DNA of 64,000 bases from Phycisphaerales bacterium (GTDB lineage Bacteria > Planctomycetota > Phycisphaerae > UBA1845 > Fen-1342): NCBI GenBank assembly GCA_016716475.1, contig JADJWG010000004.1:372001-436000 (forward strand), read 5' to 3'. Numbering within the stretch: the stretch's first letter is position 1; each line of letters opens with the position of its first letter. A program made the position numbers and the translations under genes. The notes under the pieces were generated by a model. It saw only the letters and a list, made by a program, of their open reading frames with translations. It was not told the DNA's origin and did not search any database. Of the stretch, positions 35,997-44,201 are shown one piece after another.

Positions 35997-37235
35997 TCAC
36001 GGATAGCAGGCCTCGAACGCCGTTCGGAATTCGGCCGGCCGCGGTACGATGTGTTCAGAGCCGTCGGAGTAGAGGTAGGAAAGGTCTTCGTCACCCCAGC
36101 TCGCGACCCGCACACCGCTGCATGCGTCCAGCGCAATCGGCCCGGTAATCTGCGCCTCCGGCAGGTGCACACCATCACGATCAAACGCAATGAGCACGTG
36201 CGGGAAGAACGGGTTGGTTCGGTTGTACTTCACCACGACCGCCGAGCGGCCGTCGGTGAGACGGAGCCGGGCGCCGATCGGGAACGGCTGCAACAGCGTG
36301 CCGAACACCTTCAGCAGGGCCGGATCGTAGAAGCGCGCGTACGGACCGACGGTCATCTCCCACAGTGCGCGCGGCGCGCTCTTGGCCTCGCGATACTGGT
36401 TGGAGGAGGTGGCTGCGGAGAAGGCGTCCGCGATGCGCACGATCCGTGTGAAGATCTGCAGGCGATCCCCCGGCAAAGCCTGTGGGTAGCCGGTGCCGTC
36501 GAAGTTCTCGTGGTGGGTCTTGACGATCGACCGCGCCACGGCCGAAAAATTATCCGGCAGAAGCTGCGCGCCGACGATCGGGTGCTCGCGCACGAGGGCG
36601 CGCTCTTCCTGGGTCAGGGGCCGCGGCCGCGTGAGGATTTCCTGCACCGGCAACATTCCGACATCGATGAACATTGCGCCGAGTCCGAGCGGTGTCAGGT
36701 CGAGGAATGTGCGTGGGTCGGCGCCCTTCATCGCGGCCTGTCGCTGCCGCTCGGTGAACACGTAGTCGCGCATCGCGGCACCGAGCATCATCGCCAGGTA
36801 GAACACGTTGCCAGTATGGTGGGCGAGGTAGTTCTCGCGCCCCAGTACCCGTGACAGCAGGGCCACGGACCCGGAGTTGACCTGCAGATATTCGAGCATT
36901 TCCGCCACGACCCGCTGCAGGCGCGGAAAATCCACGGACTTCAGCGACGCGCGCTCCGAAAAACGGTGCTGCACCTCCCGCATGGCTCCCGTGATCTGGT
37001 GCCGCACATGCTCCGCCACGGCCCGGTCGCGACCGTCGTCCTCGAATTCCGCGAGCTGATCAAGCAGTGGGTCGGCGATCTGCACGGCCAGGTCCGGGTA
37101 ACGCCGCTCCAGCTCCGCGATATCGGTCGCGGTGAGCACCTTGCCGGCGGCCAGCAAGGTGAGCCCCGCCAGCCGGACCGGCTCCAGCAGGCGCATGCCC
37201 GCCTGCAACTCGGATGTGGGGATGAGTAGTGGCAT
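35997..37235 (-). CDS. HD-GYP-like protein with a substituted HD motif
   Basis: The 412-residue protein has an N-terminal helical region (1-130), an HD-GYP domain (about 135-310) and a C-terminal PilZ-like beta region. HD-GYP enzymes hydrolyse cyclic di-GMP. It keeps HTGNVFYLAMMLG, VREHPIVGAQLL, the HHE pair and FDGTGYP, but the central LLHDIGK motif reads MFIDVGM, so the metal-binding His is Ile and the Lys is Met. It may be a binding protein rather than an active phosphodiesterase. ATG 37235 has AGGAG about 10 bases upstream. Confidence 0.85.
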   Translation of the reverse strand: MPLLIPTSELQAGMRLLEPVRLAGLTLLAAGKVLTATDIAELERRYPDLAVQIADPLLDQLAEFEDDGRDRAVAEHVRHQITGAMREVQHRFSERASLKSVDFPRLQRVVAEMLEYLQVNSGSVALLSRVLGRENYLAHHTGNVFYLAMMLGAAMRDYVFTERQRQAAMKGADPRTFLDLTPLGLGAMFIDVGMLPVQEILTRPRPLTQEERALVREHPIVGAQLLPDNFSAVARSIVKTHHENFDGTGYPQALPGDRLQIFTRIVRIADAFSAATSSNQYREAKSAPRALWEMTVGPYARFYDPALLKVFGTLLQPFPIGARLRLTDGRSAVVVKYNRTNPFFPHVLIAFDRDGVHLPEAQITGPIALDACSGVRVASWGDEDLSYLYSDGSEHIVPRPAEFRTAFEACYP

Positions 37236-37504
37236 CCCGGGAAGCTCCTGTCCGCCCTGATCGCCCCGACAGTCCAGCGTCCACGCCGTCGTCAAGCAGA
37301 GTGTTCCAACCGTTGCTGCCCAGAGCAAGCTTGGGTTAGGAGAAACGGACACTCTTGCGGCTGTGCGAGCCGTTATCCGGGCTCAGGAGCGCTCCGGCGC
37401 TGCGGCCATTACAGGGTGAGGCGGAGTGGAGAGTTGTCGGGGACTTGGTGTTCGGTATTCATCCGGCTGCGCATCGGTTTCCGGGGCTGGGGGGGCACGC
37501 AAGC

Positions 37505-38704
37505 TTACGCGTTCTCCCGAGCGCCCGCGACAATTTCCAGTCGGGGTGTACGGGGCCAACCGGAGAGGTGGATTTCACTGCGGCCTTCCAGGATTTGCAC
37601 CAGTCGGCGACCGATGAACTGTTCCCGCCACCCAGTCAGCAGGAGTGGGCGTGCGGCCGTCACGCCGGCGACGTGGTCGAGCAGCTCACGCAGACGTTGT
37701 GTTCCGCCGAGCAGGTTCCGGCTCAGGCGCTCCTCGTAGCAGATTGCCTGGGTGACGGCCGACAGCAGATCCAGGGCCGCGATGTCGAGCGGAGAGTCTT
37801 CGCGATGCTGGTATGGTTGCGGCCATTCGCCCCGCGGCGTCTGCATTGCTTCAGTGATTACTGCGAGCAGTTCCTGCACGACTTTTCGATTGCGGGCCTG
37901 CGGGAAGCCGCGCATCACCTCCAGGTCGCTCTCGTGCTCCGGCCGGCGGCGGGCGATCTCGACGAGAATATCGTCACGCATCAGTGCGCGGATGGGGCGA
38001 TTGCGCGACTTCGCCCAGCGATGCCGCCACTCGACCAGTCGCGCAAGGACCAGCAGCCCAAGCCCATCGAGACGCTTGCTTCCCTTGAGCTTGTGGGCCT
38101 GCTCCTCGGGGGGGGCCTGGTAGAAGCGCGCGTCCTCGAAGCCCTGCAACTCATCCGCGAGCCACTCGTAACGGCCGAGCTGCTTCACATCGTCCACCAG
38201 CCGGCGATGCAGCTGTGGCAGGTAGATCACGTCGTCCACCGCATAGCGCACCTGCGCCGGTGTCAGGGGGCGCCGCGACCAGTCCGTCAAGGTCTGCCCC
38301 TTGCTCAAGCGACGATCGAGGAGCTGCTCCACCAGTCGCACGAGGGACAGGGGGTAGCCGTGTCCGGCGAAACCCGCGGCCACTTGCACGTCGAAGACGT
38401 TTCGCGGCGGCTGCCCGGTGCGGCGCAGGCACAGTTCACAGTCTTCCTTCCCGGCATGCACCACCGTGGTCACGTTCGGGTCGAGCAGCAACTCCCAGAA
38501 CATCGCCAGTTCGAGGTCGCAGGTCGGGTCGACGAGCGTGGCTTCGCCGTCAACCGTGACTTGAATCAGGCACAGGATGGCGTCGTAGGTGTCGTCGCGG
38601 ATGAACTCGGTGTCGAAGGCGAACAGCCCCGCTTCACGCCAGCGGCGGCAAGCCGCTTCGAGCTCGGCTTGCGTGGTTATGATTTCGGGTGGGCGACTAC
38701 TCAT
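37505..38704 (-). CDS. rnd: Ribonuclease D
   Basis: RNase D is a 3'-5' exoribonuclease that trims tRNA and other RNAs. The 399-residue protein has the DEDDy exonuclease motifs: FDTEFIRDDTY, VVHAGKEDCE, and YAVDDVIYLPQLH with the Tyr and last Asp. It then has an HRDC domain (about residues 215-290, with RNRPIRALMRDDILVEIARRRP) and a second C-terminal helical region. The ATG at 38704 begins MSSRPPEIITTQAELEAAC; upstream codons are non-conserved. Confidence 0.93.
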   Translation of the reverse strand: MSSRPPEIITTQAELEAACRRWREAGLFAFDTEFIRDDTYDAILCLIQVTVDGEATLVDPTCDLELAMFWELLLDPNVTTVVHAGKEDCELCLRRTGQPPRNVFDVQVAAGFAGHGYPLSLVRLVEQLLDRRLSKGQTLTDWSRRPLTPAQVRYAVDDVIYLPQLHRRLVDDVKQLGRYEWLADELQGFEDARFYQAPPEEQAHKLKGSKRLDGLGLLVLARLVEWRHRWAKSRNRPIRALMRDDILVEIARRRPEHESDLEVMRGFPQARNRKVVQELLAVITEAMQTPRGEWPQPYQHREDSPLDIAALDLLSAVTQAICYEERLSRNLLGGTQRLRELLDHVAGVTAARPLLLTGWREQFIGRRLVQILEGRSEIHLSGWPRTPRLEIVAGARENA

Positions 38705-39272
38705 GCGGAAGCGTTGTCCGGCTGCGTACAGGGTGTTCGGGCCGTTGCGGGGTCCGGACCGCGGGGGGGCGGTCCGGCGCGGCGACCGTGGTAGGCGCAG
38801 CGCGCCAGCCAAGGATCGAAGTGGTACCCGTAAACAGGCACACTGTCCAGCGCTGACGACGGCTGTGGGCAAAGCGGTGTGGACGCCGGCTGCCATACCG
38901 CGGAGCTTGCTTGGACCGCGAGGGGGCCGATTCGCAGACCCGGGCATCCGTGCCTTGATCACGAACCGCAAGCGGACCGCCGGTCCGCCAGGCCGCGCCC
39001 TCGCGCGCCAAGGCCGCATCATCCCTGACACGGCATGATCCCAGCAGGATCACAGCAGGATTATCGGCGCGCCCGCGGTGCCCGCCCGAAGGAATTCGCC
39101 CACGGCGCGACAGGTAGCGCCAATATTGCGCGGAACCTATGACCCGGGGACCGTTTACTCGTTTCGTATCCGCTCTCACCCCACACCGGGTATGATGAAG
39201 GGGGCAGAACGCAACGGCGAAGTGGCGGCTGCCGGGTCGAAGGAACCGGCGGGGGACTGAGGAGAGCGAAGC
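38705..39272. other. Divergent intergenic region
   Basis: 568 bp between rnd (minus) and the secreted propeller gene (plus). Frames here show no family similarity. TATGAT at 39191-39196 is a possible -10 for the plus-strand gene, with no good -35. No hairpin or RNA was recognised. Confidence 0.35.
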
Positions 39273-40538
39273 ATGCAACGAATAAGCAGGGCTGTATGGG
39301 TCGCGGGCTTGGTCGCGGGTGGGATGGTCGCGTTCGCCCGGGGCGACGATTGCACCTGGGGGCCGGTCGGTGAAGGGACCAACGCCACCGTCGCCGGCCT
39401 CACAAGCTACCAGGGGGCCCTGATCGCCGTTGGATTGTTTACCGAGGCCGGTGGAGCACCCGCGAGCTATATCGCCCAGTGGGATGGTTTCACATGGAGC
39501 CCACTCGACGACGGGCTCGACGATTGGGCCTATGCCGCCATCGAGTTCGGCGGCGAATTGGTCGTGGGTGGCTTTCTGGGCCAGGCCGGTGCTGTGCCCG
39601 CAAGTCGTGTCGCACGGTGGAATGGGTCGGTTTGGGCGCCTCTGGGCGACGGTGTTGATGGCACCGTGCGGGCCTTCGGTCTCCATGCCGGTGCCCTTTT
39701 TGCAGGCGGCGAATTGCTGACTGCTGGGGGCGTACCGACACAGGGAGTCGCACGGTGGGACGGCGCTGCCTGGTCGGGGCTGGCGGGTGGGGTCGATGGG
39801 ATCGTGTATGCCCTTGCGAGCTACGGCGGAGAGTTGATTGCGGCCGGTGACTTCACGGCCGCGGGTGGCACCTCTGTGGCGAACATTGCACGGTGGGACG
39901 GCACCACTTGGGCGCCGCTGGGAGGCGGTGTCGACGGGGGTGTCCGGGCGCTGCTGGTCGTAGACGGTGTGCTCATCGCCGGTGGGCAGTTCGAGCATGC
40001 CGATGGACAGCCGGCGCGCAACCTGGCTGTGTGGGATGGCATTGCCTGGGCTCCTCTCGGGGCTGGTCTGAACGGCCTCGTGCTGACACTCGCAGCGTAC
40101 CAGGGCACGCTGATCGCCGGTGGGGAGTTTACGGGCACCAATGGCGGCCCAACGACGTTTATCGCGGCCTGGGACGGCGTCGCTTGGCAGCCACTCGACG
40201 GTGGCGTAAACAGCCCGGTCCTCACCCTGGCACCGCACGCCGGCGCGCTCTACGTCGGGGGGTTCATCGGAGCGGCGGGTGGACAGCCGGTGAGCTATAT
40301 CGCGAGTTGGACCTGCGCGGGGGGTCCGGCGCTGTGCCCGGGTGACATGAACTGCGACGGGGTGGTGAATTTCGCTGACATCTCACCTTTCATCGCGGCG
40401 TTGAAGGCGGGCAACCCGGACAACTGGCCGGGACCCTGCCCCTATCTCAACGGCGATGCGAACGGCGACGGAAACGTGAACTTCGCAGACATCAGCGCGT
40501 TCATCGCGCGCATCAAGGCGGGGGGAGGATGTGAATAG
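39273..40538 (+). CDS. Secreted propeller-like repeat protein with dockerin end
   Basis: The 421-residue protein has a signal peptide (cleavage near FARGDD). It has about seven repeats of roughly 45 residues (VxALxxYxGxLIAGGxFTxAGGxPxxxIAxWDGxxWxPLGxGVDG), which should fold as a beta propeller. The C-terminal 70 residues form a dockerin pair (GDMNCDGVVNFADISPFI and DANGDGNVNFADISAFI). Such delta-60-like repeats are common in planctomycete secreted proteins. Its dockerin DNA is very close to that in the Rhs fragment near 33895. Confidence 0.88.
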   Translation: MQRISRAVWVAGLVAGGMVAFARGDDCTWGPVGEGTNATVAGLTSYQGALIAVGLFTEAGGAPASYIAQWDGFTWSPLDDGLDDWAYAAIEFGGELVVGGFLGQAGAVPASRVARWNGSVWAPLGDGVDGTVRAFGLHAGALFAGGELLTAGGVPTQGVARWDGAAWSGLAGGVDGIVYALASYGGELIAAGDFTAAGGTSVANIARWDGTTWAPLGGGVDGGVRALLVVDGVLIAGGQFEHADGQPARNLAVWDGIAWAPLGAGLNGLVLTLAAYQGTLIAGGEFTGTNGGPTTFIAAWDGVAWQPLDGGVNSPVLTLAPHAGALYVGGFIGAAGGQPVSYIASWTCAGGPALCPGDMNCDGVVNFADISPFIAALKAGNPDNWPGPCPYLNGDANGDGNVNFADISAFIARIKAGGGCE

Positions 40539-40610
40539 ACAGACTTTCAGGGATTGCGTCCAGCGATAGGCGGGCGCGCGGTGGTGGTCGATCGCGCCGG
40601 CGCGCAGGCC

Positions 40611-41294
40611 TCAAAGCACAAGCTTATACCCGACGGCATGCGCTGTGAGGATATGCCGCGGGTGGGCCGGATCGGTCTCGATCTTGCGGCGCAGACTGAC
40701 GATGTGATTGTCGACGGTGCGGTCCGCCGGACCGACACCGACGCCCCAGATACGCTGCAGCATGTCCTGTCGCGGTACGGCCTCGCCCACACGCTCGTGC
40801 AGCATCCGCAGGATTTCCGATTCATAGTACCCCAGCGGCAGCTCACCCTGGGGTCCATGCACCACTTGGCGGGCCAGGTCGATCTCACGCTCCCCGACAC
40901 GAAAGCGGGCGGGTTGTGGGGTCGGTCCGCTCGTGGCGCGCCGCAGGGCCGCATGCACGCGAGCCAGCAGCTCGCGGAGACTGAACGGCTTGGTGACGTA
41001 GTCGTCGGCACCCAGTTCCAGTCCCCGCACCTTGTCGATCTCCTGGCTGCGAGCGCTCAGGATGATGATCGGCATCGTGTAACCGGCGGCGCGCAGCCGC
41101 CGACAAACCTCGAAGCCGTCCATGTTCGGCAGCATGATGTCCAGCAGGACCAGGTCGGTTGGCTGCTGGGTCGCAAGGCGCAGGCCCGCCTCGCCGTCGG
41201 CCGCATGGGCGACCTCGTGCTGCTCGAACTCCAGGTTGTCGCGGAGCCCCATCGCGAGATCGGGCTCGTCCTCGATGATGACGATACGTGCCAT
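40611..41294 (-). CDS. OmpR/PhoB-type response regulator
   Basis: The 227-residue protein has a receiver domain (acidic IIEDEPD, phospho-acceptor Asp in LVLLDIMLPNMDG, Lys in VTKPFS) and a C-terminal winged helix (about 130-227, with DRTVDNHIVSLRRKIE and GVGYKL-like VGYKLVL). It would bind DNA when phosphorylated by a histidine kinase; none is encoded in the window. It starts one base after the stop of the LptG-like gene, so it is in that operon. Confidence 0.93.
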   Translation of the reverse strand: MARIVIIEDEPDLAMGLRDNLEFEQHEVAHAADGEAGLRLATQQPTDLVLLDIMLPNMDGFEVCRRLRAAGYTMPIIILSARSQEIDKVRGLELGADDYVTKPFSLRELLARVHAALRRATSGPTPQPARFRVGEREIDLARQVVHGPQGELPLGYYESEILRMLHERVGEAVPRQDMLQRIWGVGVGPADRTVDNHIVSLRRKIETDPAHPRHILTAHAVGYKLVL

Positions 41295-41295
41295 G

Positions 41296-42390
41296 TCAGG
41301 TCTTCACATTGCCAAAAAGGATGACGGCAGCCGGGCCGAACACGAGCACCGGCAGCCACACCGCCAGGCGCACGAAACGCGGATCGCCTGACAGGCTGTG
41401 GCAGAAGAAAGTAAACACGAAACAGCCGCCGGCGACCAGCAGCGCCCAGCCGCCGGCGACCAGCACGTGACCTTGTTCGCGGGTGAGGAAGAACCGGATC
41501 GACAGCAGGAGGAGTACCCAGCTCAGCAGGGGCTGGGTGAAGCGGATGTCGCGTTGCCGGGCGATTTCGGGCAGGTTGGGCAGGTTCCGGCTCTGGAGCA
41601 GCGCGGTCATCTGCTGAATGCTCATCAAGTTGATCCACTGCGCGGATTGCCGCAGCACGATCTGGTCCGGTGCCAGTCTGAAAGGGTACTCGTCCAGTTC
41701 CTCCCACAAAACGGTGGCGCCCAGCTCGACGTCGGCGAGCGCTGTCCCCACCCGTTGCCGTGCACCGCGTACGAGCCGCCAGGTGCGGGCCTCGGGGTCC
41801 CACTTGGCAGAGTCGGCCCGGACGAGCGATGGCAGCCCGCCTTCGGGTGCCGGTTCGATGATGTACACGCTTTGTAGAATACCCAGTTCGGGCTTGAGCT
41901 CGGCGGCGTTCAGCTTGGCCTCGTGGTCGTCGATGACCAGCGGGACCTCGGTGCGACCGGTCTCGATCAGCTCGCCATGCCGTCGGCTGACCTTCTCGGC
42001 GAATTGCGGGAGTACGAATTCGGCGTGTGCCATCCACAGTCCGGCCAGCCCGATCGCAGCCACCAGTACCGGCGTCGCCAGCCGCTGCAACGGCACCCCC
42101 GACGCGATCAGCGGCATCAACTCGTTGTTACGCAGCATCATCGCGAAGGTGTAGGACCCGGCGATGCCCAGCAGCAGGCCGCCGAGCAGGTGGTAGTACA
42201 TCAGCAGGTTGTGCCCGTAAAAATCGGCCATGTTACGCAGCATGACCGGCAGCGGGAGGCCCTGCTCGCCGCTGAACTCGTCGAAGTTGACGAGCAGGTC
42301 AAAGAAGATGAAGAGCCCGCTGAAAAGCACCAGCAGCAGTACGTAGCTGCCCAGGAAGGTCCGCACGATCAGGCGGTCGATGGTCGTCAT
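41296..42390 (-). CDS. LptF/LptG-family permease (second)
   Basis: The 364-residue protein has the YjgP/YjgQ layout: membrane helices near residues 10-35, 55-75 and 90-120, a periplasmic beta-jellyroll (about 130-265), then three helices at the end. Pairs of these proteins form the LptB2FG transporter that extracts lipopolysaccharide from the inner membrane. ATG 42390 has CCGGAG 9 bases upstream; an in-frame GTG at 42420 would overlap the first gene. LptB is not in the window. Confidence 0.88.
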   Translation of the reverse strand: MTTIDRLIVRTFLGSYVLLLVLFSGLFIFFDLLVNFDEFSGEQGLPLPVMLRNMADFYGHNLLMYYHLLGGLLLGIAGSYTFAMMLRNNELMPLIASGVPLQRLATPVLVAAIGLAGLWMAHAEFVLPQFAEKVSRRHGELIETGRTEVPLVIDDHEAKLNAAELKPELGILQSVYIIEPAPEGGLPSLVRADSAKWDPEARTWRLVRGARQRVGTALADVELGATVLWEELDEYPFRLAPDQIVLRQSAQWINLMSIQQMTALLQSRNLPNLPEIARQRDIRFTQPLLSWVLLLLSIRFFLTREQGHVLVAGGWALLVAGGCFVFTFFCHSLSGDPRFVRLAVWLPVLVFGPAAVILFGNVKT

Positions 42391-42406
42391 GGGCGTACGC
42401 TCCGGT

Positions 42407-44074
42407 TCATCTGCGGACACCCAGTCGCATGATCAGGAGATCTGCGCACAGGACGAGGACCAGGCCCCCCCACGTGATGAAGGGGCCGACGAAGTGCGTG
42501 CTGCCGCTTTCGGTGAGCTGTCGTCCGAGCACGAGCAGGATGCAGATCGCAAAGAGCGGAATCAACGTTAGCCCGATGGCGGCGAGCATGCGCGCGCCGC
42601 GGAAGATCACCCCCAGGGCGGCACCCATAGGCAGCATCACCAGCGCGCTGAGCGCCCACGACTGCCGCAGGTGGATCGTGGCGTCGATGCGCCGCTGCAT
42701 GCGCTCGGCCGAGCGCCGCAGACTGATCTGTTCGAGCTCCAGCCCGCTGCTCTCCACCGGTAGTCCCGCGCCAGGCCGCAATGCCTCCGCCGCGGTCAGT
42801 GGCGCCAGCGTCGCCGCCAGGGCCGTGGGGCGTTGGACCAGGTCGAAGGTCAGGTCTTCCCGCTCGCGCGTGCCTCCGCGCTCCGGTCGCTGATCCACGA
42901 CGCGCCCGCGCGCGTCGGACATGAGGAAGAGCGCGATGGCGAGATGCGGTCCGTCATCGCCGCGCTGGGCTCCCGCGCGGATTTCAACGAGCGGTGCCTG
43001 GTAGGTCTCGCGCACGCGTCCGTCGGCATCGCGCAGCTCAACTCGGGTGTTCACCAACACCGGCTGCGTGTCGCGCCAGCGCAGCTCCGTGGCCCGCAGC
43101 GTGTACGACCAGCCGCCATTATCCGTCAGCACCAGATCTCGGCCGGCCTGAACCTCTCCGCTCGCGTAGGCGTTGAAGCACTGCACCAGCACGCGCTGCA
43201 GGAACCGCTCGACCTCCATGCTGAAGCGGTGTTCCTCCCACGGATGGGCCCGCCAGCGGAGCAGGGTCGGCAAGTCGGTCCAGCTCAGCCGTACCAGGGG
43301 CGGGAGCTTCTCTTCATAGCGGAAACGCTGCTCGCGGATCTCGACCATGCGTTTGCCGAGCTCGAAGTTCTGCCCTTCGCGCACGTGAAACTCGCACCGC
43401 AGCGCGGCGCTGCGCGAGTCGAACAGGCAGAGCACCTGCCTGGCGACGATGAACTGGACGAGACTCCCATGGCGATCGATGTGCAGGAAGGTCGGTTGGG
43501 TGATCAGCAGGTACTGCAGGCCGGAGCCCACCTCGAAACCCTTCTCCCGGAGCGCCTCGTCAGTGACAGTCTGCACGCGCTCAGCCGTGATGGTGACCCG
43601 GTCCTCGCCCTCGCGGCCGCGATGTACGAACCCGCGCGTCTGAAGCCGCTGGCGTACCAGTTCGCCGACGTTGCGGCGGACCATGACCTCGTACTCCCGG
43701 CCGAGGCCGGGGATTACGAAATTGAAGAACAACAGCTCGAAGGCGCCGACAAAGAGTGCCAGCACTACGACCGGAGTAAACAGCCGATGCACGTTCACGC
43801 CCGCGGCACTGCAGGCGGTCAGCTCGTTGTCGGCGGCGAAGCGTCCATAGGTCATCGTGACGGCAAACAGAGCCGCAATCGGCATCGCCAGGGTCACGGA
43901 GAGGGGCACCATCTGGGGAGCCCAGCCCGCGACGTCGGCAGCAGAGATCCCCTCGAACTGGACGAAAGTAAACAGTCCGCCGCCGAGGGTCAGGACCAGT
44001 GTAAGCAGGGTGAGCGTGAGCCCGAACGTCTTGAGCAACTCGCGCAGGAAGTAGCCGTGGAGGACGGTCGTCAT
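42407..44074 (-). CDS. LptF/LptG-family permease (first)
   Basis: The 555-residue protein begins MTTVLHGYFLRELLKTFGLT, the usual amphipathic start of LptF/LptG. It has three N-terminal helices (to about residue 120), a periplasmic region of about 330 residues that is longer than in E. coli LptF/G (about 360 residues in total), and three C-terminal helices. The extra length lies in the periplasmic jellyroll. It is followed by the second permease and a response regulator with 16-bp and 1-bp gaps, so one operon is likely. Confidence 0.88.
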   Translation of the reverse strand: MTTVLHGYFLRELLKTFGLTLTLLTLVLTLGGGLFTFVQFEGISAADVAGWAPQMVPLSVTLAMPIAALFAVTMTYGRFAADNELTACSAAGVNVHRLFTPVVVLALFVGAFELLFFNFVIPGLGREYEVMVRRNVGELVRQRLQTRGFVHRGREGEDRVTITAERVQTVTDEALREKGFEVGSGLQYLLITQPTFLHIDRHGSLVQFIVARQVLCLFDSRSAALRCEFHVREGQNFELGKRMVEIREQRFRYEEKLPPLVRLSWTDLPTLLRWRAHPWEEHRFSMEVERFLQRVLVQCFNAYASGEVQAGRDLVLTDNGGWSYTLRATELRWRDTQPVLVNTRVELRDADGRVRETYQAPLVEIRAGAQRGDDGPHLAIALFLMSDARGRVVDQRPERGGTREREDLTFDLVQRPTALAATLAPLTAAEALRPGAGLPVESSGLELEQISLRRSAERMQRRIDATIHLRQSWALSALVMLPMGAALGVIFRGARMLAAIGLTLIPLFAICILLVLGRQLTESGSTHFVGPFITWGGLVLVLCADLLIMRLGVRR

Positions 44075-44201
44075 CGGACGCCGCCCCCGGAAGGGTCGGA
44101 ACTGGGGCTCGGCCCGTGCGCTGCATGCATCTGCATCCCCTTCACTCTACGGGCGCGGGGGGCGCTGTCAAGCGGAGGGCCAACCCCTCACAGGCCGGTT
44201 C

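Noticed and set aside
37355..38794. 479-codon plus-strand frame opposite RNase D
   Set aside because: RNase D motifs are clear on the minus strand; this frame is its antisense shadow.
38697..40238. 513-codon minus-strand frame opposite the propeller gene
   Set aside because: It is repetitive because the plus-strand gene is repetitive, and it is not a known protein.
34406..40538. Cellulosome-type gene cluster
   Set aside because: Dockerin-like tails are present but no cohesin or glycoside hydrolase was seen; such tails are common in planctomycete secreted proteins.
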